From Okapia johnstoni (taxonomy: Eukaryota; Chordata; Mammalia; Artiodactyla; Giraffidae), in the NCBI GenBank assembly GCA_024291935.2, contig CM044309.1:7006001-7070000 (forward strand): 64,000 nt of DNA, given 5' to 3'. Positions 39,403 to 50,800 of the stretch are shown one piece after another; positions within the stretch are counted from its first letter, which is position 1; each line of letters opens with the position of its first letter. The position numbers and the translations under genes were made by a program. A model generated the notes under the pieces. The model saw only the letters and a program-made list of their open reading frames with translations, was not told the origin of the DNA and did no database searches.

Positions 39403-39767
39403 ATACACGGGATCACAAAGAGTCGGACATGACTAAATGACTAACACATTTTGGGGTTCCCTTGTGGCTCAGCTGGTAAAGAATCCACCTTCAATGCAGG
39501 AGACCCCAGTTTGATTCCTGGTTTGGGAAGATCCGCTGGAGGAGGGATAGTCTACCCACTCCAGTATTCTTGGGCTTCCCTTGTGGCTCAGCTTTTAAGG
39601 AATCTTCCTGCAATGCAGGAAACCTGGGTTCAATCCCTGGATTGGGAAGATCCCCTGGAGAAGGGAAAGGCTACCCACTCCAGTATTCTGCCCTGGAGAT
39701 TTCCATGGACTGTATAGTCCATGGGATCGCAAAGAGTCAGACACGACTGAGCGATTTTCACTTCTGC
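39403..39767 (+). mobile_element. Cluster of three Bov-tA SINE pieces
   Basis: A bare 3' tail (39403-39447, agagtcggacatgactaaat) is followed by a head-plus-partial-body copy (39453-39571) and a full copy (39572-39767), all on the + strand. The second copy ends at cactccagtattct exactly where the third begins, so they look like a compound insertion or an unequal exchange product. Confidence 0.82.
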
Positions 39768-40606
39768 TTCATTGATGATGCTAAAGCCTTTGACTGTATG
39801 GATCACAACAAACTGGAAAATTCTTCAAGAGATGGGAATACCAGACCACCTTACATGCCTGCTGAGATACCTGTGTGCAGGGCAAGAAGCAACAGTTAGA
39901 ACTGGCCATAGAACAATGGACTGGCTCCAAATTGGGAAAGGAGTATGTCAAGGCTGTATATTGTCACTCTTTTTAACTTATATGCAGAGTACATGATGCG
40001 AAATTCTAGACTAGATGAATCACAAGCTGGAATCACGATTCTCGGGAAAAATATCAACAACCTCAGATATGCAGATGATACCACTTTAATGGCAGAAATG
40101 GAAGAGGAACATCACCTCTTGATGAAGGTGAAAGAGGAGAGTAAAAAGGCTGGCTTGAAACTCTACATTCAAAAAAAAAAAAAAAACATGGAAAATAGAA
40201 GGAGAAAAAGTGGGAGCAGTGACAGATTTTATTTTCTTGGACTCCAAAATCACTGTGGATGGTGACTGGAGCCATGAAACCAAAAGATGCTTGCTCCTTG
40301 GAAGAAATGCTATTACAAACCTAGACAGTGTATTAAAAAGTAGACACATCAATTTGCCAACAATAGTCTGTATAGTCAAAGCTATGGTTTTACCAGTAGT
40401 CATGTATGGATGTGAGAGTTGGACCATAAAGAAGGCTGAGTAAAGATGAATTGATAGTTTCAAATTGTGATACTGGAGAGTCTTCTTGGATTGCAGTCCC
40501 TTGGACTGCAAGGAGATCAAACCAGTAAATCAGTCCTAAAGGAAGTCAACCCTGAGTATTCATTGGAAGGACTGGTACTGAAGCTGAAGCTCCAATACTT
40601 TGGCCT
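39768..40606 (+). mobile_element. Sense BovB fragment lacking its 3' end
   Basis: It starts in the RT domain (TSASLMMLKP shadow; true frame CFIDDAKAFDCMDHNKLE), passes GKGVCQGC and the intact catalytic box NNLRYADDTTLMAE (about 40054-40095), and stops at ccaatactttggcc (40606), before the BovB 3' tail. An A16 tract at 40171-40186 replaces a short internal stretch. It is broken at both ends. Confidence 0.88.
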
Positions 40607-41654
40607 CCCCTTCTTCCCCCTCCTTCCCCCCAAAGTCCTGCCCTGTTGCTCAGGGGTTCATCCCGCCTGCCTGGGTGTTGAGGTCCCCACAAGCATCTGG
40701 CAGTGTCTTGGCTGTGCAGAGATGTGGACTCCATGTGCTTCCTCTCCTCCATCTGGACTCTGCCCCTTCCGCCCCTTCATTTTATAAAGAGAACTGAAGC
40801 GCAAGGAAGTTAGGACTTGACCAAGGTCGTATGACTAAGTTAAGCTTATCTTTCCTGCACAATGGGACCAGTTTCTTGGGATCATAATTTAAACCAGGAC
40901 ACAACAATAAGGTCTTTATGAGATCCAGTTCTATTACAAAAGTCTTCAAAAGAAAACGGCCCATTAATTTTGGGGGGTGGGGATTGGTTCTTGATCAATT
41001 TTATTTTGTTCTAACTGAACATAAAAATATTGTTATATTTTCTTAAATTCATTCACAGCCTCAATCCCTTTAACTTCAATGTCTTTCCAAGGTCTTGCAG
41101 TTCTCAAGTGTACAGTAAAACAACCCTTGGGTCTGGAGTCAGAAAACATGGTGCTTAATACAAAATCTCAACTCCTTGCACTGGTGGAGGTGACCTTGCC
41201 TGCTCGATATTATACACCCTCCCCTCTCACCCAGGCTCTGTCAGCAGCTTTCATTCTATTCCTTAGAATTATTCGGCCCAGGGCCTTTGCACTAGCAGTT
41301 TATTCACCCTGTGAATGTGCTTTTCCTTATCTTTATATAGCTGGCTTTTTCAAGGAGGCTTTGGACACCACTAATTTTTCAAAAATAATTTTAAGTGACC
41401 TATGATTGCTAAAAATACTCAAATCATGAATTTTCACAATGAGAATTTGGTTGTATAACCACTAACCATGTAAGAAACAAAATATCACCAGGAATTCAGA
41501 AGCCGTGCTTATGTACCCTGCTCTGACTCCATTTTTCTCCCCCAAACTAACTGGTATTTCGACTTCTAACATCTAAGTTAAGCTGCTTTTGAAGTTTCTA
41601 TTTAGAATTATAAAACATCTATTCTTATATTTTTGGATTTTGTCTATAGCGATT

Positions 41655-43905
41655 GCTTTGTCATTGTTCAGTTGCCAAGTTGTGCCCAGTTCTCCGCGAC
41701 CCCATGGACTGCAGCACGCCAGGCTACCCTGTCCTTCACCATCTTCCTGAGTTTGCTCAAACTCGTGTCCATTGAGTCGGTGATGCCATCCAACCATCTC
41801 ATCCTCTGCCGTCCCCTTCTCCTCCTGCCCACGATCTTTCCCAGCATCAAGATCTTTTCCAATGAGTCAGCTCTTTGCATCAGGTGGCCAAAGTATTGGA
41901 GTTTCAGCTTCAGCATCAGTCCTTCCAATGAACACCCAGGACTGATTTCCTTTAGGATTGACTGGTTGAATCTCTTTGCAGTCCAAGGGACTCTCAAGAG
42001 TCTTCTCCCACACCACAGTTCAAAAGATTCAATTCTTCAGTGCTCAGCTTTCTCTGTGGTCCAACTCTCACATCCTTAAAATGACTACTGGAAAAACCAT
42101 AGCTTTGACTAGATGGATTTTGTTGGCAAAGTAACGTGTCTGCTTTTTAATACGCTCTCTAGGTTGGTCATAACTTTTCTTCCAAGCAGCAAGTGTCTTT
42201 TAATTTCATGACTGCAATCACCATCTGCAGTGACTTTGGAGCCCAAAAGAACAGTCAGCCACTGTTTCCAGTTTCCCCATCTATTTTCCATGAAGTGATG
42301 GGACCGGATGCCGTGATCTTACTTTTCTGAATGTTGAACTTTAAGCCAGCTTTTCCACTCTCCTCTTTCACTTTCATCAAGAGGTTTTTTAGTTCTTCTT
42401 CACTTTCTGCCATAAGGGTGGTGTCATCTGCATATCTGAGGTTATTGATATTTCTCCCAGCAATCTTGAATTCAGCTTGTGTTTCTTCCAGCCCAGGGTT
42501 TCTCCTGATGTACTCTGCATGTAAGTTAAATAAGCAGGGTGACAATATACAGCCTTGACGTACTCCTTTTCCTATTTGGAACCAGTCTGTTGTTCCATGT
42601 CCAGTTCTAACTGTTGCTTCCTGACCTGCATACCAATTTCTCAAGATGCAGGTCAGGTGGTCTGGTATTCCCATCTCTTTCAGAATTTTCCACAGTTTGT
42701 TGTGATCTACACAGTCAAAAACTTTGGCACAGCCAATGAAGCAGAAATAGATGTTTTTCTGGAACTCTCTTGCTTCTTCGATGATTCAACGGATGTTGGC
42801 AATTTGATCTCTAGTTCCTCTGCCTTTTCTAAATCCAGCTTGAACATCTGGAGGTTCTTGGTTCAGGTACTGTTGAAGCCTCACTTGGAGAATTTTGAGC
42901 ATTACTTTACTAGCGCGTGAGACGAGTGTAATTGTGTGGTAGTTTGAGCATTCTTTGGCATTGCCTTTCTTTGGGAAGGAAACTGACTTTTCCAGTCCTG
43001 TGGCTACTGCTGAGTTTTCCAAATTTGCTGGCATATTGAGTGCAGTGCTTCAGCAAGATCATCTTTTAGGATTTGAAATAGCTCAGCTAGAATTCCATCA
43101 CCTCCACTAGCTTTGTTCATAGTGATGCTTCCTAAGGCCCACTTGACTTCACACCCCAGGATGTCTGGCTCTAGGTGAGTGATCACACTATCGTGGTTAT
43201 CTGGGTCATTATGATCTTTTTTGTATAGTTCTTCTGTGTATTCTTGCCACATTTTCTTAATATCTTCTGCTTCTGTTAAGTCCATACCATTTGTGTCCTT
43301 TATTGTGCCCATCTTTGCATGAAATGTTCCCTCGGCATCTAATTTTCTTGAAGAGATCTCTAGTCTTTCCTATTCTATGGTTTTCCTCTATTTCTTTGCA
43401 TTGATCGCTGTAAGGCTTTCTTATCTCTCCTTGCTATTCTCTGGAACACTCATTCAAATGGGTTTATCTTTCCTTTTCTCCTTTGCCTTTCATTTCTCTT
43501 TTCTCAGCTATTTGTAAGGCATCCTCAGACAACCACTTTGGCTTCTTATATTTCTTTTTCTTGAGAATGGTTTTGGACACTACCTCCTATATAATATTGC
43601 GAATCTCTGTCCATAGTTCTTTGTCTGTCAGATCTAATCCCTTGAATCTGTCTTCACTTCCACTGTATAGTCATGAGGGATTTGATTTAGGTCATACCTG
43701 AATGGCCTAGTGTTTTTCCCTACTTTCTTCAATTTGAGCCTGAATTTTGCAATAATGAGCTGATGGTGGGAGCCACAATCCACTCTCAGTCTTGTTTTTG
43801 CTGACGCTATAGAGCTTCTCCATCTTTGGCTGGAAAGAGTATAATCAGCTTGATTTTGGTATTGACCATCTGGTGATGCCCATGTGTAGGCTTGTCTCCT
43901 GTGTT
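41655..43905 (-). mobile_element. BovB LINE, about 2.25 kb, YADD retained
   Basis: Reversed BovB: 3' end at 41655, then antisense frames 41997-41668 ([20 protein letters not shown]), 42674-42255 (GVRQGCILSPCLFNLHAEYI and the intact NNLRYADDTTLMAE box), 43034-42786, 43312-43004 and pre-RT sequence up to about 43905. It is among the better-kept RT domains in the window but is still split between frames. Confidence 0.92.
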
Positions 43906-43909
43906 CATT

Positions 43910-44720
43910 CTCATTGTTATATAACATTTCACCATAGGAATATACCAGTTTATTTGTTCTGCTGTTGGTAGACATTGGATTATTTCTAGTTTGGGTTATG
44001 TCAAATACAATGCTGCTTGCTTTAAGCACCCCCCCCCCTTTTTTTTTGGAAGATGCATACACCTTTCTCTGTTAGGTTGCTAAGACTAAGAGTGAAATTT
44101 CTGGATTGTGAAGTGTGTGTGTGCTTTGTCACTCAGTCGTGTCTCTTTGCAACCCAATAAACAGTAACCCACCAGGCTCTGTTCATGGAATTTTCCAGGC
44201 AAGAATACTGGAGCTGGAGCAGGTTGCCATTTCCTACTCCAGGGGATCTTCCTGACCCAGGGATCGAACCTGCATCTCTTGCGTCTCTTGCATCATCAGG
44301 CTGATTCTTTACCACAGAGCCACCTGGGAAGCCCATGAAGTGTACATGCATTCAAATTTAGTAGATACTGCCAAATGGCTTTTCAAGGTCTTCACAACTT
44401 AACTTCCCACCAAGCAGTGTGTAAACGTGTTCACTGTGCCACAACCTCACTAATACTTAGCCTTCAAAAATCTCTTTAACTTTAGCCTCTCTGGTGAGTG
44501 CATGGTAGTATCCCACGCACCAGTATTTTAATTTGATTTCTCCTGATTACTGATAAAGGTGATTATTTTATTTTTACTTTGGATGTTTAGATATCCTTTC
44601 ATTTGTGAAATGCCTGTTCGGCTTTCTTACACATTTTTATGTTGTGTTAAATATAAACATTGTTTTTAGAAACAATGTTTATATATTTGTACCTTTGTCA
44701 GTATTACAAATTTTTGAAGG
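43910..44720 (-). mobile_element. Old L1 3' region, split by a SINE
   Basis: 43910-44108 and 44344-44720 read as degenerate reversed L1 3' sequence (gctattttat-type and actgccaaatggcttttcaa wording). A C10-T9 homopolymer junction sits at 44029-44047. The SINE at 44117-44335 divides the two parts. Confidence 0.6.
44117..44335 (-). mobile_element. Bov-tA SINE with 8-bp target duplication
   Basis: A reversed full Bov-tA ending ccacctgggaagccca. TGAAGTGT at 44109-44116 and 44336-44343 flanks it. Confidence 0.88.
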
Positions 44721-44724
44721 AGGT

Positions 44725-45174
44725 CATCAAGTGGACTTGAGTGCAGGTTGACCCAAGAGCTGAATCCAGGCTCCTCACTCCCTCCATCCTGGAATGTCCA
44801 TTTGACCTACCCTTCCTACCACCAGATCTATTTCAGCCACGAGTAAGTAAGGTACTGTGAGACCACCTGGATTGAATGCATGACCGAACCAGGGTCAAAG
44901 CCCTATAGAAACTCTCAGATTTGGGAGGGTGAGTGTGGAGGTCTACTCACTTAACACCCAAGCCAAACCTTGTATGTCAATTTCCTCACTTACTGAAAGT
45001 GCCACCTACCAGTCTGGAGTGGTCTGCCTCTTTCTTGGGTCCCTCCATGCCCTCTGTGTACTGGGGCCAGTTTCGGATTTCACCTGCGAAACTCTCAAGA
45101 TTGTGAGCCAACACGAATAACTTTTCACACGCTCGTGTTCGGTTTTTCAAGCTACAAACAACTTTGCTCTCTTA
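44725..45174. mobile_element. Unclassified LTR-like block
   Basis: This GC-richer segment (aggttgacccaagagctgaa ... ttgtgagccaacacgaataa) separates two stretches of old L1. Its composition and its ending recall retroviral LTRs. I cannot define TG/CA ends or a target duplication, so the call is tentative. It has no coding frame of note. Confidence 0.3.
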
Positions 45175-45400
45175 GTATATTTTTGGGATCAGAGTTCTTA
45201 ATTTTAATAGAGTCCAATTTTTCAGTCTGCTTTTTCATAATTGGTTAAGGAATTTTTCCATGCTTAAAGTATTAGAGACGTTCTCTTGTTGTCTGCATAC
45301 ACTTCCCATTTAGACTGATAATATACTTGGAATGGATTTCGTGATATGAGGAAGGTGTTATACGAGCTATCTTACAGATAGCGTTCTTTCAGGTTCATTT
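45175..45400 (-). mobile_element. Old L1 ORF2 remnant
   Basis: Gttcttaattttaatagagt and ccaatttttcagtctgcttt match the wording of reversed L1 ORF2 sequence. It is degenerate. Confidence 0.5.
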
Positions 45401-45888
45401 TCCATTCTTCCTTCTGTTCTCTGTTTCAGGAGGCTGGCCTGTCACCTATATGTAATTGTGACTAATTTAGCTGAGTTGTAAGAATTTTCCCTGGGAGTGC
45501 TTAGGAGTTAAAGTCCACTCTGATGGGCCAGGCGCTCAATTTGTGGCCCTTGTTATTGTCAGACCTCGAGGAAGTTCCCTCAGACACACTCCTATCAGAA
45601 CTTTTGTTGTCGCTTTTCTTTCCTCTTCCTTGCTCTTACCGTAAGAGCACCAAACCTGGTCTAGTCATACCGTACACTTTGTAATGAACAGCTGTTCACA
45701 CACAGATGAAATGTAGGGAAATTCTGCATATTCTTCCTACTCCTCCAGAGAACATCTTTCATAAAGAAATATTTGATTATATTTGTTGAGATTTCTTTGT
45801 AAATCTTAATGTCAGAGACACCTATTAGTTCAATGAGGCATCCAATAATTCGATAATAATGAGTCAGGCGGGCTTATATTTATTTAAA

Positions 45889-46090
45889 TGTCTTGTGCTG
45901 TGCTTAGTTGCTCAGTCATGTCCAACTCTTTGCACACCTATGGACTGTATCCCTCCAGGCTCTTCTGTCCATGGGGATTCTCCATGGGTTGCTATTCTTC
46001 TCCAGGGGATCTTCCCAACCCAGGGATTGAACCCAGGTCTCCCACATTGCAGGCAGGTTTTTTACCATCTGAGCCACCAGGGAAGCCCAT
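45889..46090 (-). mobile_element. Bov-tA SINE
   Basis: A reversed full-length copy ending gagccaccagggaagcccat. It lies just downstream of the CALB1 3' end. No clean target duplication is seen. Confidence 0.88.
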
Positions 46091-46199
46091 TAGACGTCTT
46101 AGGGTGTAGTAATTTCAGTAACCTACATTTCCCATGGATTGATCACGGGTTACATGCTCACTGACTTTTTTGAGGAAGAAAACAAAACTACAAGAAATT

Positions 46200-47753
46200 A
46201 TTAAAGTTATTTTTGTTTTTATTTATTCTTAGTAGTTAAATTCAGCCTAAGTCCAGTGCTTCCATTTACACACTAAAAGCAAAGCCAGTCTACCACTGAA
46301 ATCATATGATAAATTTTATTTCTTGGCAATCTCTTTTCTGTTCACTCTTGGGGGAAAGAAATACCTTACTTTTTGTTACTTATATGAATTGAGAAAATTA
46401 GTGCTGAATTTATAGAATGGCAACATTCAAAGTGACCCAGAACCATTAACTCTTTGGTAGTAACTATACATTTCAGAGACACATCTCTCATAGTTCCCTG
46501 CTTCTCAATCAAAACATGAGAAATCACCAACCATTACATGTCAACTATAACCAGTATAGTATATTCTAGCTACAAATATATGAAACTGTGGCTTGAATGT
46601 GTGTCAAGAGAATGTTTTAGAATTACCCTTGCTAAATAAGATGAATGATTGCATTAGCATTTCTTTTCAGATGTTCTTTTTAACTCATTTGAAACTATCT
46701 GCAGATAGAAATAGAACTAGTTTGAATGGTGATCTCAATATGAAATACAGAATTCACAGAATAGACAAAATTGTTGAGGTAACATTCAATAATCAGGGTG
46801 CTATGAATTTTACATTAAAATTCACTTATGTAGTAAAAATAGAGCTGTTGTAGCTAGAAAAAAATTATTTTCAGAGGCAGCAGTTACCCTTGGTGGAAAA
46901 GAACAGCTCTACATAGAAAGAAAATCCAAGAAGTATGCAAAGTAAACACCAGGATACGTGATATATATAATTTAATCAGATAGTACATAAACTATGACAT
47001 AAAACAGCAGTTTCCTAGAATAGTTATAGGCTGCAACACATGAAACCAGTTAGAAAATGGGTTGAGGTCATACTCTTTGACAGTAGACTTATAAATACAA
47101 ACGTAGAATTAGGTAGATGTATGCATTGTCTGCCTTTTTGTGTCATCAACTCATCTTGAACCAGTAGACTGATAAGAATTCAAGCAGTAGAAGTATTGCT
47201 GATTCACTAAATTCTTGTCCATTGAAGTGAGACTGTTAACCTCATAGAGCCGCGATTAACTATTGATTGATAGTTTGGTGTTTTAGATGCAAAAGCACAT
47301 TTCTTCTAATTGGAAATACAGCTTAGAATTATTTTGTTGGGCAGACTTCAGATTGTCTGAAATAAGAATGCTTAACTTGTTAGGTATAATTCTTCTATTC
47401 AATAGTGACAAATATCAGAGACTAGGATTTTAGAGACTAATCCTGGTGGATTTGTGAGGGAAATCTTGTCCAACGACATGTCTGGAAGGAAGAATATGTT
47501 AGGTTATTTTTTTTAATTGGGTGTATTGACTGGCCTAAGCATAGACATCCTCCTTTTCAGTCATATGGTTACAAAAACTGTATATTACAAAGAGTATAGA
47601 AACAAACTGAAAAGAGTGTGCCACAGATCTTGGATAATTATCTATATGCAGTTAAATTTACAGATAGAAAAGAAAATACAGCCTACATCCTTATGGTGCA
47701 CAATTATTCTTTAGATACAACATATCACGTATAAGCAGCCATGGTCATCAGCC
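46200..47753 (-). other. CALB1: CALB1 3' UTR (inferred extent)
   Basis: This is about 1.55 kb downstream of the CALB1 stop, free of recognisable SINE or LINE insertions, unlike both flanks. Polyadenylation hexamers lie at 46315-46320 and, twice overlapping, at 46218-46227. The left pair agrees best with the long 3' UTR known for calbindin-D28k mRNA. The exact cleavage site is not defined by sequence. Confidence 0.65.
46218..46227 (-). promoter_or_regulatory. CALB1: Probable CALB1 polyadenylation signals
   Basis: The minus strand reads AATAAATAAA, two overlapping hexamers. A further AATAAA is at 46315-46320. These are the first strong signals at a plausible distance from the stop codon. Confidence 0.55.
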
Positions 47754-47867
47754 TCAGTTGTCACCAGCAGAGAGAATGAGAGCGAGGTCTGTTCGGTACA
47801 GCTTCCCTCCATCCGATAAAGCCATTATACTTTTCTTGTATGTTGGAATATTATTAATATCCAGATC
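47754..47867 (-). CDS. CALB1: CALB1 exon 11 (C-terminus and stop)
   Basis: 114 coding nt after the acceptor CTATTTAG. It encodes [20 protein letters not shown], then [17 protein letters not shown] and TGA (residues 225-261). This covers the non-binding sixth EF-hand. The C-terminal AGDN is conserved in mammals. Confidence 0.97.
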
Positions 47868-50800
47868 CTAAATAGGACATAGACGGAATTATAATCCAGT
47901 TAAACATGGAAGTGAATTAACCACTGTCAAGTAATAAAATATGAGACAAAACTGCTTGTTATACCAATCCATTAAGAAGAATTAGATTAAATTCTTATAC
48001 AAATGTGAATAAATCACAAGGTTGTTTTTAAAATCTATTTATCACAGTTAAACACTGATTCAGACCAATATGAAATCAAGAACTGAAATCTACTTCTTCT
48101 CCTCTATAAAGTTTTAAAGTAGATTCTCCAAAGTAGATGTGTGGTTGCATCTGGATGGATCCATAAAGTCTGTTTAAGAAGTAAATGGCAAGGTAACTAG
48201 ATTACCTGTTTATTTTTCTCACACAGATCCTTCAGTAAAGCATCCAGTTCATTTTCATCTATGTATCCATTGCCATCCTATGGGAGGGGTAATAAAACAA
48301 TATATAAGCAACCTCATCCATAAAAATGGCAAAGGTAGTAAGATGGAAATAATTGAAATCCTCAGAAAATCTGCCTACTGCAAATTTGGCAGATATACTA
48401 AACCTCGTAGGTCAGACCCTCAAATTTTAAACTGCTCCAAAGTTCCAAAGCAGATATGAATTTCCTCTCATTCAGCACCTTACATTTGTATTTGAAATTT
48501 TCAAAGTGATTTTACATTTACTATTTCCCCTATGTTAACAATATCGCTACCTCTCGTTGAAGTAAGAAATTAGTCACCGGTGTTTTGATGGAGGGAGGCC
48601 ATAGGCATGGGGAAAGGATATTCCCGGCCTGTAACACAGGCAGCCCACTATCACAGCCTGCAGTGGGAGAGCTGGACTAGGGCCCCCAGAGGACTGGCCT
48701 GGTCCAGGAGGAAAGAGATTAGAAGAAGCAAAGCGTGTTAACTACTGACGTCACACACAACCTTTCCTCACACGCGTGATCTCACTATAGCCTACATGGG
48801 AGAATCCCTGCTGGATGTTTTCATCCGGCTTAATCCTCATTCTATCCTGCAAAGTAAGTATTATTATCTCTTGGTTACAAATGAGGAAATTAAGGACCAG
48901 AGGAGTTTGGTATCTTATTCAAAGTTCACAGGAGATAAATTGTAGCATGGGATTTGAATCAAATTTATCTAATTTGGGATATAACGTAATTCATTTCCTA
49001 TGACAAGAATAAATTGGCTGAGTAATTTTAATAGCTCATGTTTCTTTAAATATAACCTTGAGTTTGAGGCTTTTTCCCCTTTCTGAGCATTTTCCAAATT
49101 TTTCTAAAAAAATCAAATTACAGATAAGAAACACTTTTTTTTTACCTGATCATATAACTCGAACGCTTTATTGAACTCTTTCCCACACATTTTGACTCCC
49201 TAGATGATAGAGAAGAGGGCAAAGATTAAAATGCTACAATTATATTTCATTGTGCTTCCCTTGGCAGATATCCCACATTTTAACCTTTTGAGAAATATTA
49301 TGTATGGTAGAGAAAAAGAAAAATACCTGAAATTTAAGAAGAAAATTCTCCTGCACTGGTAGTAATCTTTTGAGAGAAAAACATTATATAACTGCATTAG
49401 ATTTTTGACAAAGGTCAGCTTACAATGATAATATTTGCATAGTTCCTAAGCTTACCTGGCCATCTCAGTTAATTCCAGCTTCCCATCATTATTCGAATCA
49501 AACAATTTCAGCTGAAAGACAGAAGGCATTATTTTGTATTGAAAAAAATACTTATTTCATAGAGAAGGAAATTCAAAATACAGAAGTTTGAGTAATCAAT
49601 TATCTATATAGACAGCAAAATTCTAGAAAGTAGTATTTATTAAACTTTCAGTGCAAAATTTCAATTCTATTACTTGTCAATTACCAAGGTTTATCACAAC
49701 AATATACAATAGAGTAAGAGTGATCTTACGCTAGACTTCTGGAACATTCTTGTTGATTTTTCTTGTAAATATGTGTTTATATGTATCAAGATGTGGGAGA
49801 TATGGTGTCTGGCAGTACATAGCACATCCTGAAACTTTCCAAATAATAGTAGGAAAATAAATATTTGTTTTCCTCTTTTACAGCATCAAACAGTATAAGC
49901 AGATAATATGAATAAATCCTTACAGAATAAATTTTTGAGTAAGTGATCTTTTGATAGATGAATATTACCTAACTCCACAAGAAAGGAAACGCTTATACAT
50001 GGAGCCTTGAAGCTAGCCTTACAAGGTAGAAGCTTCGTAGGTATGATACATGTGTGCATATGATGCCCACACCCTGGTTTATTTATTTCACCCTGTGTAG
50101 TCTTGGGGATTAGCCAGAACACAGTAATATTTCATAGGCTCTTGGCTATAATCTTTTCAAGATCAGTCTTACCATTAGGTCTGTATACTCAGCTAGCTTT
50201 GTATCATCAACAGTCTTGTTTGCTTTTTCCAGCAAGTCCTTTAGAAAGTTCTGTTAAGCCAAAAAACAGATAAATTTCATCAATAACAATCTGCTTTCTT
50301 TACAGCCTGCTTTGAAATGGAACACCCCAGAAATACAAAGAAAGTTTCTTTTTGAGGATAGGACTGGATAAAAGGAGGACAGTAGAAGAGAGGGCCTCTT
50401 GGCGTTCCAGCAGTGATGCTGCCTTTGACAGGCGTGATATCTGCCTTTTATTGAGAACTGATCTGTCATACCATGCTATGGTATGCTATGCTATTTTTTT
50501 TTTTTTTTGGTATGCTATGCTTTTATGATTTCAATTAAAAGAGAAGTTAGATTGTGCACTATGTAGGAATCAGAGTAAAGACTTATAAAGCCAGCCAGCC
50601 CAATGGATGCATTTCTTCCTAATGGTATCTTCACAGATACTCATGTGATTCTTCTCCAAGAAATAAGAAACACTATGCGTGTGTGCATGCTAAGTCATTC
50701 CAGTCACGTCCAACTCTTTGCGACCCTATGAACTGTAGCTTGCCAGGTTCCTCTGTCCATAGGGTTGATTCTCTAGGCAAAATACTGGAGTGGGCTGCAA

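Larger units (their letters stand above)
47868..50172 (-). other. CALB1: CALB1 introns 6-10
   Basis: Between exons 6 and 11 the introns are 661, 89, 127, 868 and 338 bp. They contain no young transposon. A MIR-like patch lies near 48840-48965 (gaggaaattaaggaccagag). Nothing else is recognisable. Confidence 0.7.

Noticed and set aside
41079..41405. 108-codon + strand frame as a DECR1 terminal exon or new gene
   Set aside because: It has no xxFDGG strand, no splice acceptor in the right phase at its start, and no resemblance to the DECR1 C-terminus.
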